Shown: positions 61,988-64,000 of the stretch, one piece after another | Position numbering within the stretch: position 1 is the stretch's first letter | Layout of the letters: each line of letters opens with the position of its first letter | From: Bradyrhizobium algeriense | Lineage (GTDB): Bacteria; Pseudomonadota; Alphaproteobacteria; Rhizobiales; Xanthobacteraceae | Assembly: GCF_036924595.1 (NCBI RefSeq) | Contig: NZ_JAZHRV010000001.1 | Span: 2,604,001-2,668,000 of the forward strand | Direction of reading: 5' to 3' | Length of the DNA: 64,000 bases | Position numbers and translations under genes: made by a program | Notes under the pieces: model-generated | Database searches by the model: none | What the model saw: only the letters and a program-made list of their open reading frames with translations | Told to the model about the DNA's origin: nothing

Positions 61988-62277
61988 AGATACCTCCTCT
62001 TGTCGACCAGAATCAAAGGCTTCGAAAGGCATTCGTTCCGCCTGGCGGAGATTTTGATGGCGCCGTCATCTTAGGTTCCGCCAAAGAACATTGCAGCGAA
62101 CCGTCTCGGTTTCGATCTCCGAACGCTCGTTGCGGTACCGGCAGAACCCCGCTGCTATTGTCGTACTCGACGCAGGTTTCACGCACGTGGTTGCGAGCGG
62201 AGGAACCTGACGCCGTTCTGAATGGTTGATCGATTTGTTCTCCGCGCCCTCCCGCTCCGTACTCGGACGAGGACACC

Positions 62278-62526
62278 ATGACTTCACTTGCGAAACTTCT
62301 CACTCAAAAGCAACAACTGCTGGGCAGGTTGGAGGAGGACCCGGGGCCCAATGAGCGCGCCGAACTGGAACGCCTTATGGAGAAGGTCGATGCGGCGTTG
62401 AGCTCACTGGAGCCTGCGCCCAGCGACATGGCCGAGGATCATGACGGCCGCTCAGACTCGGCGGCAATTGATAAGACGACTTCGCCTTCCGCACCCGGGC
62501 GCACCCTTCGCTCAGGCAGACGCTGA
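62278..62526 (+). CDS. Small hydrophilic protein of unknown function
   Basis: An 82-residue protein. The first 45 residues form a predicted amphipathic helix pair (SLAKLLTQKQQLLGRLEEDPGPNERAELERLMEKVDAALSSLE); the rest is Ser/Thr/Pro-rich with an Arg-rich end. No family is recognised. It lies within the decayed stretch between the two repeat copies but itself looks intact. Confidence 0.65.
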   Translation: MTSLAKLLTQKQQLLGRLEEDPGPNERAELERLMEKVDAALSSLEPAPSDMAEDHDGRSDSAAIDKTTSPSAPGRTLRSGRR

Positions 62527-62568
62527 GGGCTGACCTGTCGAGGAAGGGCGCCGCGCTATGTCGTGTGG

Positions 62569-62657
62569 TTTCCGTCATTACTGTGATAGTGCTGGAAATC
62601 GACGCGTCGCGCCTGCGATCATCATGAAGTTAAGTGCACTGTTCCTCGTGAATTGAC
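62569..62657. repeat. Short interspersed repeat, copy 2
   Basis: Second copy with the identical 40-bp core at 62601-62640, flanked left by ATTACTGTGATAGTGC and right by a degenerate GTTCCTCGTGAATT. The ends differ from copy 1, so they have decayed apart while the core remained identical. Confidence 0.75.
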
Positions 62658-62793
62658 CCGCGGCGCCTCTCGTTCCATCTCACGCAGAGGTGTTGGAACT
62701 GCAGGGAACAGGGGGAACGAGCTGCTTTCATCAGCGCTTGTTCCTTGTCCGCTTGGTCGGGCTCATCTTCATACAAGCAATGGAGTAATCCTT

Positions 62794-63169
62794 ATGAGAC
62801 GATTGCCGCTGGCCCTGGGCCTCCTGGCTGCATGCGCCGCCACTGCCGCGTCAGCCGAAACGGTCAACCTGACCGGCACCTACCGGTGCATCCAAATGTG
62901 CCGGAACGGCATGGTCGGCGCTCCCACCTTCGTCACGCAGAACGGGGACGCCGTGAACCTCACGACGGAAACGGGTGAATCCTACCGGGCCTGGCCCGAC
63001 TGGACCGGCGCCCTTCAGCCGAATCTGGATCGATGCGCGCGACGAGGGCGCCGTCTATTCGCCCGACGGCATGCGCATTCAGTTCGATGATGGCCGCGTC
63101 TGGCAGCGCGATATCGGCCCGCCGCCGCGCGTGGCGTTCCGCCGCGCGCCCGTGGTGTACAGCAGGTAG
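62794..63169 (+). pseudogene. Frameshifted secreted protein
   Basis: The first frame starts at ATG 62794 with GGAG upstream and a signal peptide (MRRLPLALGLLAACAATAASA), then NLTGTYRCIQMCRNGMVG and RAWPDWTG. The second frame carries the rest, SRIWIDARDEGAVYSPDGMRIQFDDGRVWQRD and a stop at 63169. A +1 shift at about 63005-63012 joins them. The restored protein would be about 125 residues. A sequencing error cannot be excluded. The reading beyond in the first frame (to 63090) has no support. Confidence 0.8.
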
Positions 63170-63177
63170 TTTCAAGC

Positions 63178-63206
63178 GTGGGCACGGCACTTCGCGCCGT
63201 GCCCAC
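63178..63206 (+). terminator. Hairpin after the frameshifted gene
   Basis: GTGGGCACGGC and its complement GCCGTGCCCAC form a perfect 11-bp stem around seven bases, starting eight bases after the stop at 63169. No clear T-run follows. Confidence 0.6.
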
Positions 63207-63310
63207 CTCTCAGGCCATTTCGACGAAAGCAGCTCGACGGGAAGCTATCGGAATCAAAAGGACGGAGCGGGCCGAAGGCTCCATCGTTGCAGTGACGCGA
63301 GCGCACCACC

Positions 63311-63471
63311 TCAGTTTTTCAGCACAATCCGCCCGACGACTTCCCGGCGCGCAACTCGTCGATCCATTCCTGGACGCCGGTCATCGGCTCTTTCTTCATC
63401 GGCGTCGGCTTGATCTTGCCGGCGCGGGCGAGGGCCATCAATTCCTTCGCCTCGGCGAGGGTCCCGACCAT
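63311..63471 (-). pseudogene. Remnant of a zinc-type alcohol dehydrogenase C-terminus
   Basis: About 53 codons matching the C-terminus of an AdhP-like alcohol dehydrogenase (GTLAEAKELMALARAGKIKPTPM, then GVQEWIDELRAGK). A one-base loss near 63342 moves the ending VVGRIVLKN out of frame; the natural stop would be at 63311. In-frame TAA lies just upstream at 63478-63480, so the 5' end is gone too. Confidence 0.75.
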
Positions 63472-63492
63472 GAAGAATTACGGTGAAGAATT

Positions 63493-63560
63493 TCGGTGAC
63501 AGTGCTGGACTGCACCCTTGGAATGAGACACGCTGACTTCCGTGACAGTGCGGTTGCCAT
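63493..63560. repeat. Cluster of GTGACAGTGC words, possible mobile-element end
   Basis: CGGTGACAGTGCTGGA (63493-63508) and CCGTGACAGTGC (63540-63551) repeat the same decamer in direct orientation. A related GTGATAGTGCTGGA occurs at the left side of repeat copy 2 (62583-62596). These look like remnants of an element's ends. Confidence 0.4.
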
Positions 63561-63575
63561 GCACAGATCTAGAAG

Positions 63576-63637
63576 GAGCGGCGCGCGACGCTTGTCTTGG
63601 GACGATGCCCACAAGCTTGCAACGAGGAGCGCCGCTC
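63576..63637 (+). other. Long imperfect hairpin in the terminal gene-free region
   Basis: GAGCGGCGC (63576-63584) pairs perfectly with GCGCCGCTC (63629-63637), and inside it GCTTGT pairs with ACAAGC. The rest forms a bulged stem. It may be a small structured RNA, an element end or a terminator; nothing decides. Confidence 0.35.
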
Positions 63638-63692
63638 TGAGAGTGTGTTTAGCTGGGCCGATCGCTGCGCGGTCAGGCCCTTCTACTGAGGC

Positions 63693-64000
63693 TTAATACG
63701 CGCCTTGCAGCGGGGCCCAATTCCAATGCGGCTGCGGCAGCGCTTCTTGTGTGGTTTCGGCCGGGGCTCGCGCGGCTGTACTTGCGAGCGGAGCGGGGGC
63801 CATCGTCCCCGGATAAGGGGTTTGGGCCACGCTTTCAGCGCGCAACGCTCGGCCAAGATGCATTGCGCATCCACTCATCTTTCCGCTGAGCATCGCGTCC
63901 TGCGCCTGAGCAATCTCCCTTTCCGCCATGAACTTGGCGGGGCCGTCGGCCATAGCCTCGACCTCGCCTTCAGCTTTAGCGAAGTGGTCGCCGCTACATC
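63693..64000 (-). CDS. Hypothetical protein, 5' end outside the window
   Basis: The reading frame is open from the right edge to the stop at 63693. If it starts inside, the first ATG is at 63953 (86 residues), but the codons before it keep coding-like character (HFAKAEGEVEAMADGPAKF), so the true start is probably outside. The protein is rich in Ala, Met and Pro, with no recognised family. Confidence 0.6.
   Translation of the reverse strand, partial: CSGDHFAKAEGEVEAMADGPAKFMAEREIAQAQDAMLSGKMSGCAMHLGRALRAESVAQTPYPGTMAPAPLASTAARAPAETTQEALPQPHWNWAPLQGAY

Noticed and set aside
1..64000. CRISPR array
   Set aside because: No set of regularly spaced direct repeats was seen; repeats in the window are palindromic or in two copies only.

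Overview
The window is a stretch of GC-rich chromosome from an alphaproteobacterium, most likely Bradyrhizobium or a close relative in the Nitrobacteraceae. This rests on recognising gene families and neighbourhoods, not on a search. The main clues are the fabD-fabG-acpP-fabF-mltG-yicC-gmk run, the rpsF-rpsR-DUF2232-rplI / dnaB-alr / radA-cvpA-purF block, a Liv-type transporter whose binding protein has a close paralogue, and several intergenic palindromic repeats of the kind common in these genomes. Gene density is high. I saw no tRNA, rRNA, CRISPR array, intact transposase or prophage.

Layout. 0-3.7 kb: HAD phosphatase end, an SDR without the standard catalytic Tyr/Lys, a GST, a DsbB variant paired with a 52-residue membrane protein, an ArsC-like protein and a PAS protein. 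4.0-8.7 kb: a complete branched-chain-type ABC importer (two ATPases, binding protein, two permeases). 8.8-10.5 kb: a DUF47-Pit phosphate uptake pair behind a Pho-box-like site. 10.5-10.9 kb: a guanidinium exporter (sugE/gdx) behind what looks like a guanidine-II (mini-ykkC) riboswitch. 11-23 kb: prfC, a crotonase with an internal in-frame deletion, a TetR gene, nnrU, panB, an acyl-CoA ligase-like gene, a YfgM-like gene, der and an MFS exporter. 23-30.4 kb (minus strand): a second Liv-type binding protein, a beta-propeller protein, an SDR, purF, cvpA and radA. 30.5-35.1 kb: two class III cyclases around an SPFH protein, a TauE/SafE exporter and a GFA protein. 35.2-44.2 kb: a cupin, a membrane spermidine-synthase-like fusion, xthA, a Cys-rich secreted protein, alr, dnaB, small ORFs and a CFA-synthase-like methyltransferase. 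44.4-51.9 kb: a heme-c-motif protein with a long low-complexity tail, a TetR-thioesterase pair, the ribosomal genes rplI, rpsR and rpsF, a TetR-desaturase pair and a LysE exporter. 52-58.7 kb: the fatty-acid synthesis cluster followed by mltG, yicC and gmk. 58.7-64 kb: a repeat-tailed secreted protein, an RBBP9-like hydrolase divergent from an Lrp regulator, then a decayed accessory stretch with a truncated antitoxin, two frameshifted or truncated pseudogenes and two copies of a short repeat sharing an identical 40-bp core.

The most informative non-coding signals are the tandem ACGG-loop hairpins before sugE, the direct-repeat Pho box before the phosphate operon, a stem that buries the rpsF ribosome-binding site, a 35-bp dyad that reads as two CRP-type sites exactly 21 bp apart near 42.58 kb, and clean inverted repeats in front of two TetR genes. 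I did not find a convincing wholly new multi-gene system. The best candidates for something undescribed are the five-helix DsbB variant with its small partner, the cyclase with an N-terminal pair of CxxC motifs, and the short interspersed element at 61.6-62.7 kb.
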